The position numbers were made by a program, and so were the translations under genes. Shown here piece by piece: positions 25,187 through 32,543 of a stretch of 64,000 nt of DNA. A model generated the notes under the pieces. The model saw only the letters and a list, made by a program, of their open reading frames with translations, ran no database searches and was not told the origin of the DNA. The stretch covers positions 310,001 through 374,000 of the forward strand of contig JADJQY010000004.1 of NCBI GenBank assembly GCA_016712505.1, read 5' to 3'. How positions within the stretch are numbered: position 1 is the stretch's first letter; the number at the start of each line of letters is the position of its first letter. This DNA is from Candidatus Eiseniibacteriota bacterium (GTDB lineage: Bacteria; Eisenbacteria; RBG-16-71-46; CAIMUX01).

Positions 25187-25966
25187 CTACTCCGGTTCGG
25201 GCGCCCGCGCGAGTTCCGCCGCCGCGTCGCGCGGTGCGGCGATCGGATGATCACTCAAGATCCGGCCGTCCCGTAGCGTGATCACCCGTCGCGCGTACTC
25301 GGAGATGTCGACCTCGTGGGTGATCAAGATGATGGTCATTCCCCCCGCGTTCAGTTCCTGGAACAGTCGCATGATCTCGATCGAAGTCCGGCTGTCGAGA
25401 TTGCCCGTCGGCTCATCGGCCAGCAGCAGCGAAGGCTGGTTGACCAGCGCCCGCGCGATCGCCACCCGTTGCTGCTGTCCGCCCGAGAGCTGGCTCGGAT
25501 GATGCTTCACCCGCTCTCCCAACCCCACCCGGACCAGCGCCTGACGCGCCTGCTCCGCGATCGACGGGCCACCACTCTCCCCCGCCGGCGTCGCGCGATA
25601 GAGGAGCGGCAGTTCGACGTTCTCGAGTGCGCTGGTGCGGGGAAGCAGATTGAAACTCTGAAACACGAAGCCGATCCGCCGGCTGCGAACCTCGGCCAAC
25701 TGGTCACGCCCCCAGAGACTCACGTCCTCGCCGTCGAGCAGATAGGTACCCCGGGTCGGCCGATCGAGGCAGCCGATCAGGTTCATCAAGGTCGACTTGC
25801 CGCTACCCGAGGATCCCATGATGGCGACGAACTCGCCGCGCTGCACATCGAAGCTGACCCCGCGGAGAGCGGTGACCTCGCCTTCGCCGCGCCCATACAC
25901 CTTCACCAGGTCGCGGATCCCCAGCACCACCGGGGGACGACCGTCGCGCCTTTCGATCTCCTGCAT
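25187..25966 (-). CDS. ABC transporter ATP-binding protein, MacB/LolD type
   Basis: 259 residues. Walker A GSSGSGKST, Q-loop VFQSFNLLPRTSALENV, signature LSGGQQQRVAIARAL, Walker B LLLADEPTGNLDS and switch His ITHEVD. Powers the adjacent permease. It ends four bases before the permease start and begins 13 bases after the adaptor, indicating one operon. Confidence 0.95.
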   Translation of the reverse strand: MQEIERRDGRPPVVLGIRDLVKVYGRGEGEVTALRGVSFDVQRGEFVAIMGSSGSGKSTLMNLIGCLDRPTRGTYLLDGEDVSLWGRDQLAEVRSRRIGFVFQSFNLLPRTSALENVELPLLYRATPAGESGGPSIAEQARQALVRVGLGERVKHHPSQLSGGQQQRVAIARALVNQPSLLLADEPTGNLDSRTSIEIMRLFQELNAGGMTIILITHEVDISEYARRVITLRDGRILSDHPIAAPRDAAAELARAPEPE

Positions 25967-25979
25967 CGTGGGTGCCCGG

Positions 25980-27236
25980 TCAGCGGCCGCCGCGGCCCTG
26001 CCGATTGCCGCCGCCTCCGCCGCCCATCCGCGGGGCGAACGGATTGACCACGTCCGATTGGGCCGGGCCGGTCGCGGTCTCGCGGCCCACCACCACCAGG
26101 TCTCCCTCGCGCAGCGAGTCGGACATGATGGCGGTGAAGCTCCCGTCGGTCAGGCCCGGCGACACGGACACCTTTCGGAGGCGGCTACCTTGGAGCACGA
26201 ACACCCGCTCACCCGCGCGCCGCCGTTCGCCTCCCCCGCGCGCTTCGCCCGGACCACCCGCCCGCTCGCCGCCGGCGCCCGGGGTGCCCGGGGTGCCCGG
26301 GCGTCCCCCCGGACCGCCGCCGTCCGGGCGAAAGCGGAGCGCGGTGCTCGGCACCTTGAGCACGTCGCGCGCCTCGTCCACATCGACCGTGACGTTGGCC
26401 GTCATACCCGGGAGCAGGGTCAGGTCGTCATTCTCGACCAGGATGATCACGGTGTAGGTGACGACATTCTGAACCGTCTCCGGCGCCAGCCGCACCTGGT
26501 GCACCGTCCCTTTGAAACTCCGCGAAGGGTAGGCGTCGACGGTGAAGTTGGCCGTCTGGCCCACCTTCACCTGGCCGATGTCGGCTTCGTCGACCGCCGC
26601 TTCGAGCTGCATCCGCGTGAGATCCTGCGCGATGGTGAAGAGGGTCGGGGCCGAGAGCGAGGCGGCCACCGTCTGGCCGACATCGACGTCGCGCGAGACC
26701 ACCACGCCGTCGATCGGCGACTGAATGGTGGCGTAGCGCAGGTTGGTCTCGGCCCGCTGGAGAGCGGCGCGCGCCGAGGTGACCTGAGCGCGCGCCGACT
26801 CCACCGCGGTCTGCGACTGATCCAGATCGGCCTGGGAAGCCAGTCCGCGCGCGCCGAGCGGGAAGGTCCGGGCGCTGTCCCGAACCGCCTGGCGGTACTG
26901 CACCTCGGTCCGCTCCAGGTTGGCGCGATTCTCGAGCACCTGCGCCCGGAGGAAGGTCGCATCGAGCTGGGCCAGCACCTGGCCGGAACGCACCCGATCA
27001 TTGAAGTCGGCGTGGAGGGCGGAAATCGTGCCGCTCACCTGGCTGCCCACCTGGACGGTGGTGACCGCGTTCAGGGTGCCGGTCGCCGAGACCTGCACCC
27101 GGACGTCACCACGGGTCACCGCCTCGGTGCGGTACGAGGGAGGCTTCGCCCCCTTGCGTGAAACTTGCCAGAAGAAAACCCCGACCGCGCCCAGCGCGAT
27201 CACGCCCAGGAGAACGACTGCCCGTCTGCGATTCAT
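25980..27236 (-). CDS. MacA-like periplasmic adaptor (HlyD family)
   Basis: 418 residues from ATG 27236. One N-terminal membrane helix (VVLLGVIALGAVGVFFW), lipoyl half-motifs (VQVGSQVSGTISALHADF and VVVSRDVDVGQTVAAS), a central coiled-coil hairpin, and beta-barrel segments. A Gly/Pro/Arg-rich insert (about 315-365, GGPGGRPGTPGTPGAGGERA) interrupts the membrane-proximal region and the C-terminus is Gly/Arg-rich; both are unusual. Joins the ATPase/permease to a TolC-type channel. Confidence 0.92.
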   Translation of the reverse strand: MNRRRAVVLLGVIALGAVGVFFWQVSRKGAKPPSYRTEAVTRGDVRVQVSATGTLNAVTTVQVGSQVSGTISALHADFNDRVRSGQVLAQLDATFLRAQVLENRANLERTEVQYRQAVRDSARTFPLGARGLASQADLDQSQTAVESARAQVTSARAALQRAETNLRYATIQSPIDGVVVSRDVDVGQTVAASLSAPTLFTIAQDLTRMQLEAAVDEADIGQVKVGQTANFTVDAYPSRSFKGTVHQVRLAPETVQNVVTYTVIILVENDDLTLLPGMTANVTVDVDEARDVLKVPSTALRFRPDGGGPGGRPGTPGTPGAGGERAGGPGEARGGGERRRAGERVFVLQGSRLRKVSVSPGLTDGSFTAIMSDSLREGDLVVVGRETATGPAQSDVVNPFAPRMGGGGGGNRQGRGGR

Positions 27237-27264
27237 GTGCGATGCCTTCGCTGCCAGATCCCAT

Positions 27265-27287
27265 GGAGTGTGCCGACGGCACACTCC
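27265..27287. promoter_or_regulatory. perfect 10-bp inverted repeat upstream of the exporter operon
   Basis: GGAGTGTGCC-GAC-GGCACACTCC, three-base loop, no T-run. It lies 29 bases upstream of the adaptor ATG and downstream of the methyltransferase gene on the same strand; operator or transcript end are both possible. Confidence 0.4.
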
Positions 27288-27355
27288 GCCTAGGTTCGAG
27301 AGAGGGGCGAGGAAGGGATCAAGAAACCGGGCAGACCCCGACTATGGGACTCGCT

Positions 27356-28246
27356 CTAACTCCAGGCCAGAATATACGCGATCCAGCCGGCGCAACTCTT
27401 GGCTTGTCTCGCCGGCTTGAAACCCCCGTTCCCCTCGCCGGTGTCCCGCTCCGTCCCCTCCCAGTACACCTCGGTGTGGGCGAAGCCGGCCTCGGCCAGC
27501 AGTTCCCGCACCTCCGGCACCGTCCAGAAACGCCAGTCGTACCGGAACGCTCGCTTGATCATCGAGCCGTCCGGGAAGCGAAAGTGAATGAAGAAGGTGG
27601 TGTCGTGGGTGATCGGGTCGAAGTGCGCCTGCTGCCACTGGTACCGGAACCCGTCCAGCTTCTTCGTCTCGGTGGTGAGCTGCTGTGCTTCCCATCCGCC
27701 GAAGATGTCGACGATGCAGACCCCGTCCCGTTTCAGCGAGTCCTTGACCGAGCTGAAGTATCCTCTGAGCTCCTCCCGCTGCTTGAAGACGAAGTAGGAA
27801 AAGTTCATCGCCGCCACCAGGTCGACCCGCGGCTCGCGCACGTGGCGCACGTCGTCCTTGATCAGGGTGACCCGATCCGCCGCCGCCCCCAGTTTCGCGA
27901 GATTGTACCGGCGGCCCCAGTCGAGGGTCGGTTGGTCGAGGTCGACCCCCACCGCGGTGCGCTCGGGCAGGCTGCGCACCCACTCGCCCGAGAGGTGCGC
28001 CGTGCCGCAGAAGTCCTCCTTCAGGGAGAGGGGAATGCGTCCGCGGAGCGTGCGGAAGATTCGGGTGAAGAACTTGACGTCGGCCTCGGGGCACTGGACC
28101 GACAGCTGATACAGGCGATGCCGATCGCGGAGTGGCGGCTCCTCCGGCCCGCTCGCCCGCCTGACGAGACGCGCCCCCTTATCCTGCTTTGGACGACCTG
28201 ACCCCTTCGAGCGTTCCCTCACTCCGCCAGACTGCGCAGAAGCCAC
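27356..28246 (-). CDS. class I SAM-dependent methyltransferase
   Basis: 296 residues. A basic N-terminus precedes RLYQLSVQCPEADVKFF. Motif I region reads LKEDFCGTAHLSGEWVR, with AVGVDLDQPTLDWG at motif II, LIKDDVRHV next, and VDLVAAMNFSYFVFKQRE at motif IV. The C-terminal part ends in RFWTVPEVRELLAEAGF. The substrate is not recognisable; small-molecule methylation is likely. A conserved FCGTA at motif I is a feature of this uncharacterised subgroup. Confidence 0.85.
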   Translation of the reverse strand: MASAQSGGVRERSKGSGRPKQDKGARLVRRASGPEEPPLRDRHRLYQLSVQCPEADVKFFTRIFRTLRGRIPLSLKEDFCGTAHLSGEWVRSLPERTAVGVDLDQPTLDWGRRYNLAKLGAAADRVTLIKDDVRHVREPRVDLVAAMNFSYFVFKQREELRGYFSSVKDSLKRDGVCIVDIFGGWEAQQLTTETKKLDGFRYQWQQAHFDPITHDTTFFIHFRFPDGSMIKRAFRYDWRFWTVPEVRELLAEAGFAHTEVYWEGTERDTGEGNGGFKPARQAKSCAGWIAYILAWS

Positions 28247-28346
28247 GCATTCCTCCTTGTTCTGCCCTCACGCGACGAGTCGCGGCGGAAGGTACAGAAC
28301 CAGGAAGAGCGCAGGCAAGAGAGCAGGCGCTCGACGGTCGTTTCGT

Positions 28347-29228
28347 TCAGACGCGCGGAGGCGCGGGCGGCGAAGCGGGTGCCGGGGCGGCCGGCGCTGG
28401 GGCCAAGTGGATCCCCTCTCCATCGAACCGGTGCTTCACCCGGAGGGTGAACTCACGCCCGACTGCCAGGTGCCGGCTCGGCTGGGTCTTGAGCCGAGCG
28501 CGCACCGTGTAGCCCGCGTCGGTCAACGACTCGATCCCCAGGATCTCGATCGGTTCGATCATGTCGTCGTTCCACTCCGGCTCGGCGCGCATCCGCTCCG
28601 CCACCTGCCAGAGCGCCTTCATCACCCGTTCCGGATCCTCGCGCGCCGCGACCACCAACATGAACGGGTAGAAAGAGAACTCCTTGGTCAGGTTCGATAC
28701 CTGCCCGATGCTCCCGTTGGTAATGAAGTGGACCACCCCGCTCGCATCGCGCAAACGCACGAACCGGAGGGTGATCCCCTCGACTACCCCCTCCACCCCG
28801 TTGATCCGGGCAATGTCCCCCACACGGAGCTGATCTTCGATCAGCAGGAAGAAGCCGCTGATCCAGTCCTTCACCAGGGTCTGAGCGCCGAAACCGATCG
28901 CCAATCCACCGATCCCGGCCGCGGCGATGATCGGCCCCAGGTTGACGTCCAGTTCCGCCAGCACGGTCAGAGTCGCCACCGACGCGATCAGGATCAGCGC
29001 GGTGGTGCGAAAGATCCCCACCAAGGTCCGGAGCCGTTTCTGGTTCTCGATCTCCTTGAGGTCATCGCCCGGGTCCCGGAGAAGCCGCCGCTCCATCCGT
29101 TGGATGAAGAGCCGTCCGACCCTGACGGCCACGATCGATAGAAGGACGATGAGCAGGATGCGCAACCCCTTGGTCACCAACCAATGGTGCATCTCCTCCG
29201 GGGGCAGGACGTCGGTCATCGGCTCCAT
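28347..29228 (-). CDS. MscS-family mechanosensitive channel
   Basis: 293 residues. Two or three N-terminal membrane helices, then the pore-lining TM3 region IIAAAGIGGLAIGFGAQTLV and KDWISGFFLLIEDQLRVGD, the MscS beta domain (GVVEGITLRFVRLRDASG, FITNGSI) and an alpha/beta cytoplasmic domain. A Pro/Ala tail closes the protein. Releases solutes on hypo-osmotic shock at the inner membrane. GAGG stands eight bases ahead of the ATG at 29228; a second ATG at 29219 is possible. Confidence 0.94.
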   Translation of the reverse strand: MEPMTDVLPPEEMHHWLVTKGLRILLIVLLSIVAVRVGRLFIQRMERRLLRDPGDDLKEIENQKRLRTLVGIFRTTALILIASVATLTVLAELDVNLGPIIAAAGIGGLAIGFGAQTLVKDWISGFFLLIEDQLRVGDIARINGVEGVVEGITLRFVRLRDASGVVHFITNGSIGQVSNLTKEFSFYPFMLVVAAREDPERVMKALWQVAERMRAEPEWNDDMIEPIEILGIESLTDAGYTVRARLKTQPSRHLAVGREFTLRVKHRFDGEGIHLAPAPAAPAPASPPAPPRV

Positions 29229-29483
29229 TCAGGCATCCTCGCGTGAGATTCGATCTCTTCAGTGTCCACGTGGGGAAGCTAGCCGAAAGCCGAGGCGAAG
29301 AAAACGAGTCGGCGGACCGGAATCCCAACCGCGGACGCGGGAGACCATTGAACCGGCCGATAACCGGAGGTGTAGGATCAGGCAGGGCAGGGAAACCCGC
29401 CCGTCCTCCCCGGCGGATCCGGTGGCTTCATGACCCAGAACCCAGCACCTCCGCACCAGGCGCGGAAGCAGGGAGGGTGAACC

Positions 29484-30341
29484 ATGACTCCGCAGAGCAT
29501 TCTCGTGGGAATGGATTGGGGTGATTCGATCGACGCCTTGGTCGGGATCGCACCCGGCCTCGCGGTGGCACTCGACGCCACCGTTCATGCGGTCTACGTC
29601 GAGGACGCGGAACTGATCCGCGCCACCCGCATTCCGCCGGTCCCTCTGTTGCCGCCGATGGGGGCGATCCCCTTCGACACCACCTCGTCCGCGGAACTCG
29701 AAACCAAGTTCCAGAAGGAGGAGAGCCGTCTCGGGAAACTGTTTCTCGAGCTCACTGCCGACACCCGGATCAAGGGGAGCTTCCTGGTGGAGCGCGGGGA
29801 GGTCGAGGAGGTCCTGGTCCGCGAGTCGCGCGCCCACGACCTGCTGCTACTCGGCAAGTACAGCGAACGCAACCGCGCGCAGGACGCTCCGCTCGGCGCG
29901 CATGTGGAACGGATCGTCCGACGTGCCTACTGCCCCGTCCTCCTGGTTCCCCCGCGAGCCGAACTCGGGGCGCGCTTCCTCGTCGCCTACGACGGCAGCG
30001 CTGGCGCCCACCGAGCGCTCGCCAGCTCCCTGAGTCTCGCCCGCGCCGCTGCCGCTCAGCTGGGAATCGTGGTCGTGGCGCGGGAAGAAACCGCTCGGCA
30101 TCTAACTCGCGAGGCCGAAGCCTATCTCCAGGCACACCAGGCCTCGGCCCGGATCGCCGTCCGTCGCGGCGACCCCGCGGAGCAGATCCTGGCCGAACTG
30201 GAGGGAGGGGAGTACTCGCTGCTCGCCATGGGGGCCTACGGCCAGAGCCGCCTGAAGGAGTTCCTGGGAGCACGGGTCACCCACGATGTCCTCCGTCGGG
30301 CTCGTGGCGCCACCCTCCTCCTCGGGCCGATGGAGGATTGA
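29484..30341 (+). CDS. universal stress protein, two tandem Usp domains
   Basis: 285 residues. The N-terminal Usp-like half begins ILVGMDWGDSIDALVGIAPG. The second starts FLVAYDGSAGAHRALASSL and ends LLAMGAYGQSRLKEFLGAR, ARGATLLLGP, the ATP-binding G-x2-G-x9-G-like pattern. The first half lacks a clear nucleotide loop (LLLGKYSERNRAQDAPLGAHVERIVRRA), so only one may bind ATP. GGAGGG lies upstream of ATG 29484. Divergent from mscS. Confidence 0.9.
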   Translation: MTPQSILVGMDWGDSIDALVGIAPGLAVALDATVHAVYVEDAELIRATRIPPVPLLPPMGAIPFDTTSSAELETKFQKEESRLGKLFLELTADTRIKGSFLVERGEVEEVLVRESRAHDLLLLGKYSERNRAQDAPLGAHVERIVRRAYCPVLLVPPRAELGARFLVAYDGSAGAHRALASSLSLARAAAAQLGIVVVAREETARHLTREAEAYLQAHQASARIAVRRGDPAEQILAELEGGEYSLLAMGAYGQSRLKEFLGARVTHDVLRRARGATLLLGPMED

Positions 30342-30355
30342 GACCCGCGGGCGGG

Positions 30356-30425
30356 GCAACGGGGACTGGGCAAAGGGGACTGGGCAACGGGGGCAGGGCA
30401 ACGGGGGCAGGGCAACGGTTCCGGG
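30356..30425 (+). repeat. minisatellite, 14-bp unit, five copies
   Basis: Tandem units beginning GCAACGGGG: 30356-30369, 30370-30383, 30384-30397, 30398-30411 and a diverged 30412-30425; copies 3 and 4 are identical. It lies just after the universal stress gene stop codon. Confidence 0.9.
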
Positions 30426-30591
30426 GCTGGAGCGCGAGGCGCAGGTTCGCCGGTCGTTCCCTCTTGCCGAGGAGCCGGAGAACCGAAACGTCTCCCGCGT
30501 TGTAGAGGACGCGACGGTCGGATTAGGATAAGGCACGACGTTGGCGTACCACCCGACTGGCTGCACGAGCCGTCAAAGAAAGGTCGAGGTC

Positions 30592-31116
30592 ATGAGCGTA
30601 GTAAAGCTCCGCACCGAGGACCCAGCCATCGAGCTGCAGCGTCTCCACGCCCGGCTCAAGAGGCTGCAGGATTACGCCTCGCCCAAGACGTTCACCAACC
30701 CCACCAGCGCGCTGTTGGCCTGCCGCAACGAGCTGAAGCTCGTGCTGCCGCTGCTCATTCAGCACTTTGCCCAGGAGGAAGCGGTCGCCCATCGCCTTGC
30801 CCAGGAGGGCCGGGCGGGGCATCCTGCCGAGCGGGGCACGGCGGAAAACCAATCCCGCCTGCGGGAACTCCGGGCATTGCTGGAGAGCGCTGACCTCGTC
30901 CTGGAGCAGACGGTCATGCCGCAATCTGGCATGCCGCAATCTGGCATGCCGCAATCTGGCATGCCGCAAACTGGCCTGGAGCAAACTGGGGCGGGCGCTG
31001 ATCCGAGCCCCATCGCCCGCGGCCTCTGCGCCTACCTCGCCGCCTGCATCGGCGAGATCCTTCGCCACGAGGCGGCCGAGTGTCCGCTGCAACTGGGGGG
31101 ACGGACGGGGGCGTAG
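30592..31116 (+). CDS. hemerythrin-like helical protein with an in-frame repeat insert
   Basis: 174 residues from ATG 30592. Helical throughout, with LIQHFAQEEAVAHR and GEILRHEAAEC placed like the His/Glu metal-ligand helices of hemerythrin-like domains, though not all ligands can be assigned. Between them is an insert of MPQSG repeats encoded by 15-bp units (30916-30990). A longer in-frame start at 30541 is less likely because the region before 30592 reads as leader with purine-rich AAAGAAAGG. The repeats should change copy number by slippage without breaking the frame. Confidence 0.65.
   Translation: MSVVKLRTEDPAIELQRLHARLKRLQDYASPKTFTNPTSALLACRNELKLVLPLLIQHFAQEEAVAHRLAQEGRAGHPAERGTAENQSRLRELRALLESADLVLEQTVMPQSGMPQSGMPQSGMPQTGLEQTGAGADPSPIARGLCAYLAACIGEILRHEAAECPLQLGGRTGA
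30916..30990 (+). repeat. in-frame 15-bp tandem repeat
   Basis: ATGCCGCAATCTGGC three times exactly (30916-30960), then ATGCCGCAAACTGGC (30961-30975) and a diverged CTGGAGCAAACTGGG (30976-30990), encoding MPQSG x3, MPQTG, LEQTG. Confidence 0.95.
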
Positions 31117-31153
31117 GCCGCCCACCCGGAGCGGGTGTAACCGTCGGCCAGTT

Positions 31154-31975
31154 CTAGGACGCTGCGGTCGTCAAGTGGTCTAGATCGAGCGGAACGCTGG
31201 ATACGTAGTCGCGGGCCGTGAGATCGTCGAGGCTGACGACGGCCCCCTCTACCCGCACAAAGCGGTCGACGGGCGGGATCAACCCTAACCACTTCGCGAG
31301 GTGCGCATCCCAACGGCCGTCGGTCGCACCAACTTCGTGCTCGTGGCGGATGAACCAGAACATCAGTCACCTCGTTTCGTCCCCAACTGGGCGCGGCCTG
31401 GACTCGAATCTCACGGAGAGACCGGAGCGCCAACCCTCCTCCGTGCCTGTGTGCTTCTGTGAAAGCCTCTCCGCCAGTCGCTTGGCAAAGGAATGGAAGT
31501 CATCCGGGAAGGCAAATCGAGACCGCTTCCGCGCGAGCGCCCCGCGAATGCCCGCGCCGCCTCTTCCGTCTCGCAGCCCTCACCGAACCCAGTTGGCGAC
31601 CACCGCCTTCTCCATCGTCATCACCCGATCGAGGTCTGCCACGAGACGGCTGCGCGCTGCCCCCGGAACGAATGCGTACCGGGGAATGCGACCGCATTGA
31701 TCATCCCCAGATCCGAGTCCCCACCTCCACCAGCGGGCGACCTCCAGGTAGGGCCGACTCGCAGAGGGATGTCGCGGTTTGGGTCAGCACGACCGCGCCG
31801 AACCGTGGGCGCATCTCTGCGCGTCGCGAGCGGCCGCCTCCGCAGCCGGCGTCAGAGGACTCTCCGGAGAAATCCGGTGCACGAAGTGTTGGTCGCCGAG
31901 AACGCAGTCCCCCTGTCGCCAATCGGCCAGTGTACGATCAATGCGTTCTCGGAACTCCGGATTGAGCGGTGTCAC
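31154..31975 (-). pseudogene. partner protein of the HTH gene, broken by about seven frame changes
   Basis: GTG 31975 overlaps the upstream gene stop (GTGA). Successive segments in different frames read MTPLNPEFRERIDRTLADWRQ and GDCVLGDQHFVHRISPESPL; AEMRPRFGAVVLTQT; RDIPL; SRPYLEVARWWRW to IPRYAFVPGAARSRLVADL and DRVMTMEKAVVANWVR; GCETEEAARAFAG; GALARKRSRFAFPDDFHSFA; LRSLREIRVQAAPSWGRNEV; and finally MFWFIRHEHEVGATDGRWDA through DDLTARDYVSSVPLDLDHL to the stop at 31154. Together they form one plausible polypeptide of about 270 residues. I recognise the type as an uncharacterised partner of an HTH protein but cannot name a function. The last 69 codons form an intact frame with GAGGTGA upstream and could be expressed alone. 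Confidence 0.6.
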
Positions 31976-32543
31976 CGACTTCTCGTGGCTCTTCCCACTC
32001 GTGCAGGCCCGGCCCCTCTGGGGTCTCGGTGAACGACGTGGTGAAGGGCGCCAACCAAGTGCTCCGGCGCGGTCGGAGGATCCAGCAGCTCGGCGCGGGC
32101 AGGAGCCCCGTACCCAGTGAGCGCGGCGATCCGACTCCCCCGGGCCAGTCTCCGCTCAACCTCTGCGAACTGCTCGGAAGCGAGAAGATCAAGCGGCATC
32201 ACACCGTCCGCCTGAACGCTGAGCAAGGCCGCGCGGGTCGCTCCGGCGGTTCCTCGATCGATCCGCCGGATCGTCGCCAGCAGTCGACTCCAAGAACACC
32301 TCATTCTCTGCGTTCAATCCCCGACCGCTCAACCAGAAGGAATCCCGGCGGGAGACGTCGAACAGGGAGGCAAGTTGATCCCAGGTCAGACCAGTGGGCG
32401 ACGGATCTCCGCCAGCTCGCCAGCCCGGACGTCAACGCCACCTCCGCACGGGGCCGGCTTGCAGGGAGCCCGCTATTCGTCTGCGCAAGAGACAGTTGGC
32501 GCGGGGTGGCCGCGGAGATGTGCTCAGACGCGGCGCCACGCAA
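31972..32543 (-). pseudogene. helix-turn-helix protein, broken by at least three frame changes
   Basis: Segments in order: ISAATPRQLSLAQTNSGLPA and SRPRAEVALTSGLA; GELAEIRRPLV (shift near 32,420); LTWDQLASLFDVSRRDSFWL and SGRGLNAENE (shift near 32,390), a typical XRE-like helix-turn-helix; then LLATIRRIDRGTAGATRAAL and ADGVMPLDLLASEQF (shift at 32,284-32,300), ending APEHLVGALHHVVHRDPRG. The stop overlaps the next gene start by GTGA, so the two form an operon. Expected role is DNA binding, probably autoregulation. The true start is not certain: TTG 32543 opens the first segment. Confidence 0.6.

Noticed and set aside
30356..30990. Possible CRISPR array
   Set aside because: The repeats are contiguous with no spacers and differ between the two tracts; they are minisatellites.
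31400..31425. tRNA-like T-arm sequence GGACTCGAATC
   Set aside because: No acceptor stem or anticodon arm; it is explained by the minus-strand partner gene (VRFES region).
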